A stretch of DNA of 13,243 nucleotides from Saliniplasma sp051745305. GTDB taxonomy: Archaea; Thermoplasmatota; Thermoplasmata; Halarchaeoplasmatales; Halarchaeoplasmataceae. The notes below the pieces were generated by a model. It was not told where the DNA came from, searched no databases, and saw nothing but the letters and a program-made list of their open reading frames with translations. Both the position numbers and the translations under genes were made by a program. The stretch spans positions 1 through 13,243 of the forward strand of contig JBNJDY010000043.1 in the NCBI GenBank assembly GCA_051745305.1, given 5' to 3'. Positions 12,416-13,243 of this stretch are shown here, piece after piece (position 1 is the first letter of the stretch; each line of letters starts with the position of its first letter).

Positions 12416-13243
12416 TTAGAAATCTTCGTCTTCGTCGAAGTCTTCAAATGATTCTTCAGTTTCTATTGTTTCGTCTTCTCTCTCATATGTTTCTTTAGTT
12501 GTTCTCGATTCATCGCTTCTTTTACTAATGGCCACTATAGCTACGATAAGAGCAAGTATCGCTAGTACTAAGCCAACTATTCCAAGATTACTTGCCATCG
12601 ATAAATCGTCGTCTTGACTTGAATCTACTTCTTCCTGTTCTTCCTCGTAGTCCTCATAGTCAGATCGTAATGCTGCTAGGTCTGATTCTAAATCAGATAT
12701 ATCTTGTTCAGCTGCTGTTAAATCTGTTTGTAAATCAGAGATTTCTTGTTCGGCTGCTGTTAAATCATCTTCTAAGTCTGATATTCTCTGTTCAGCTGCC
12801 GATAAATCTGTATCTAAGTCTGAGATTTCTTGTTCAGCTGCTGTTAAATCTGTTTGTAAATCAGAGATCTCTTGTTCAGCTGCTGTTAAATCATCTTGTA
12901 AGTTATCTATTTGATCTTGGAGGTCTGCTACTGCAGCATCCAATTCTGCCTGTAAATCGTCTATCTGTGTCTGGAGGTCACTTACATTGGTCATTAAGTC
13001 ATCATGTAAGTCGTCTATCTGGGTCTGGAGGTCTGTTATTGCAGCATCCAAATCTGTCTGTAAATTGTCTATCTGTGTCTGGAGGTCATCGGTTTCATTA
13101 TATATATTGTCGACTTCGTCCCATAGATTGTTCACTTCTGTCCATAGTTCAGGTATGTCAGGTAGATATAATGCATAAACCTCTGTCTCCGCTGTATTTC
13201 CAGCTTCATCTTCAGCCATCACATGGAATACGTTCTGACCATC
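12416..13243 (-). CDS. C-terminal part of a surface protein: Ig-like end, repetitive coiled coil, membrane anchor, acidic tail
   Basis: The gene is open to the window edge, so 275 codons are seen and the N-terminus is missing. An apparent start at 13222 is internal. The visible protein begins with DGQNVFHVMAEDEAGNTAE, which looks like the last strands of an extracellular Ig-like domain. Counting from the codon at 13222, there follow heptads with LW/V cores (26-45), four 18-residue repeats of the DLQTQIDxLQxDLxAAx type (46-117), five 14-residue repeats of the EISDLQTDLTAAEQ type (118-187), an acidic linker, one transmembrane helix (212-232, NLGIVGLVLAILALIVAIVA) ending in SKR, and a strongly acidic tail of about 33 residues ending DFDEDEDF. 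The topology should be outside-stalk-membrane-cytoplasm. It could be an S-layer-associated or adhesive protein. No enzymatic motif is visible. Confidence 0.8.
   Translation of the reverse strand, partial: DGQNVFHVMAEDEAGNTAETEVYALYLPDIPELWTEVNNLWDEVDNIYNETDDLQTQIDNLQTDLDAAITDLQTQIDDLHDDLMTNVSDLQTQIDDLQAELDAAVADLQDQIDNLQDDLTAAEQEISDLQTDLTAAEQEISDLDTDLSAAEQRISDLEDDLTAAEQEISDLQTDLTAAEQDISDLESDLAALRSDYEDYEEEQEEVDSSQDDDLSMASNLGIVGLVLAILALIVAIVAISKRSDESRTTKETYEREDETIETEESFEDFDEDEDF
12662..12871 (-). repeat. Five tandem 42-bp (14-residue) coiled-coil repeats
   Basis: Five in-frame units encode variants of EISDLQTDLTAAEQ; the last unit is degenerate. Core positions (I, L, L, A) are spaced 3-4-3-4, so each unit is two regular heptads of a left-handed coiled coil. 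At DNA level, about 63 bases starting at 12709 and at 12835 differ by only two substitutions, three units apart, pointing to a recent larger duplication or gene conversion. Confidence 0.85.
12872..13087 (-). repeat. Four tandem 54-bp (18-residue) coiled-coil repeats
   Basis: Four in-frame units begin DLQTQIDN, DLQTQIDD, DLQTQIDD and DLQDQIDN, each 18 residues long. The hydrophobic spacing is 4-3-4-4-3, equal to a heptad plus a hendecad (18 residues over five turns), which predicts a nearly straight coiled coil rather than a left-handed one. The last unit ends in TAAEQ, leading directly into the 14-residue repeats. Confidence 0.8.

Noticed and set aside
12662..13087. Regular repeats that could be mistaken for a CRISPR array
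   Set aside because: The units are contiguous without spacers, stay in one reading frame and encode a heptad-type coiled coil.

Overview
The window (13,243 bases, A+T-rich) looks like a piece of archaeal chromosome. The evidence: TATA-box/BRE-like elements centred about 25-31 bases before several start codons that have no ribosome binding site, an archaeal-type (class I) CCA-adding enzyme, a split glycine decarboxylase (GcvPA + GcvPB), a VapB antitoxin of the archaeal PF02697 type, and a MobB carrying a C-terminal [4Fe-4S] domain. Family resemblances suggest a euryarchaeote, perhaps a Thermoplasmata-like lineage, but I cannot fix the lineage from this sequence alone.

Bases 1-2016: a GT4 glycosyltransferase and a membrane-anchored NodB-type polysaccharide deacetylase, joined by an ATGA overlap. 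Bases 2054-2726: a VapBC toxin-antitoxin pair whose promoter and start region carry a perfect 12-bp tandem duplication. Bases 2782-5198: an alkaline-phosphatase-superfamily phosphodiesterase whose second metal site looks altered, convergent with and overlapping a GT2 glycosyltransferase that has C-terminal membrane segments. Bases 5339-7517: a second GT2 enzyme, then a dolichyl-phosphate-mannose-synthase-like GT2 followed closely by ribulose-phosphate 3-epimerase. Bases 7521-8837 (minus): CCA tRNA nucleotidyltransferase. Bases 8920-12391: gcvPA-gcvPB-mobB, linked by stop/start overlaps. Bases 12416-13243 (minus): the C-terminal part of a surface protein with an Ig-like end, a long repetitive coiled coil, one membrane helix and an acidic tail; its N-terminus lies outside the window.

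The first half is best read as a surface-glycan or glycolipid region: four glycosyltransferases, a deacetylase and a phosphodiesterase, interrupted by a toxin-antitoxin module. The second half is housekeeping: tRNA maturation, pentose phosphate interconversion, glycine/C1 metabolism and molybdenum/tungsten cofactor synthesis. There is a clear division in translation signals. Genes at the head of a transcript appear leaderless, whereas internal genes have Shine-Dalgarno motifs and often overlap the upstream stop. No intergenic stretch exceeds about 140 bases, and I found no RNA genes, insertion sequences or CRISPR arrays. I did not find clear proof of a new system. The strongest leads are the phosphodiesterase with a changed metal site, the surface protein whose coiled-coil periodicity switches from 18 to 14 residues, and the gcvPAB-mobB coupling.
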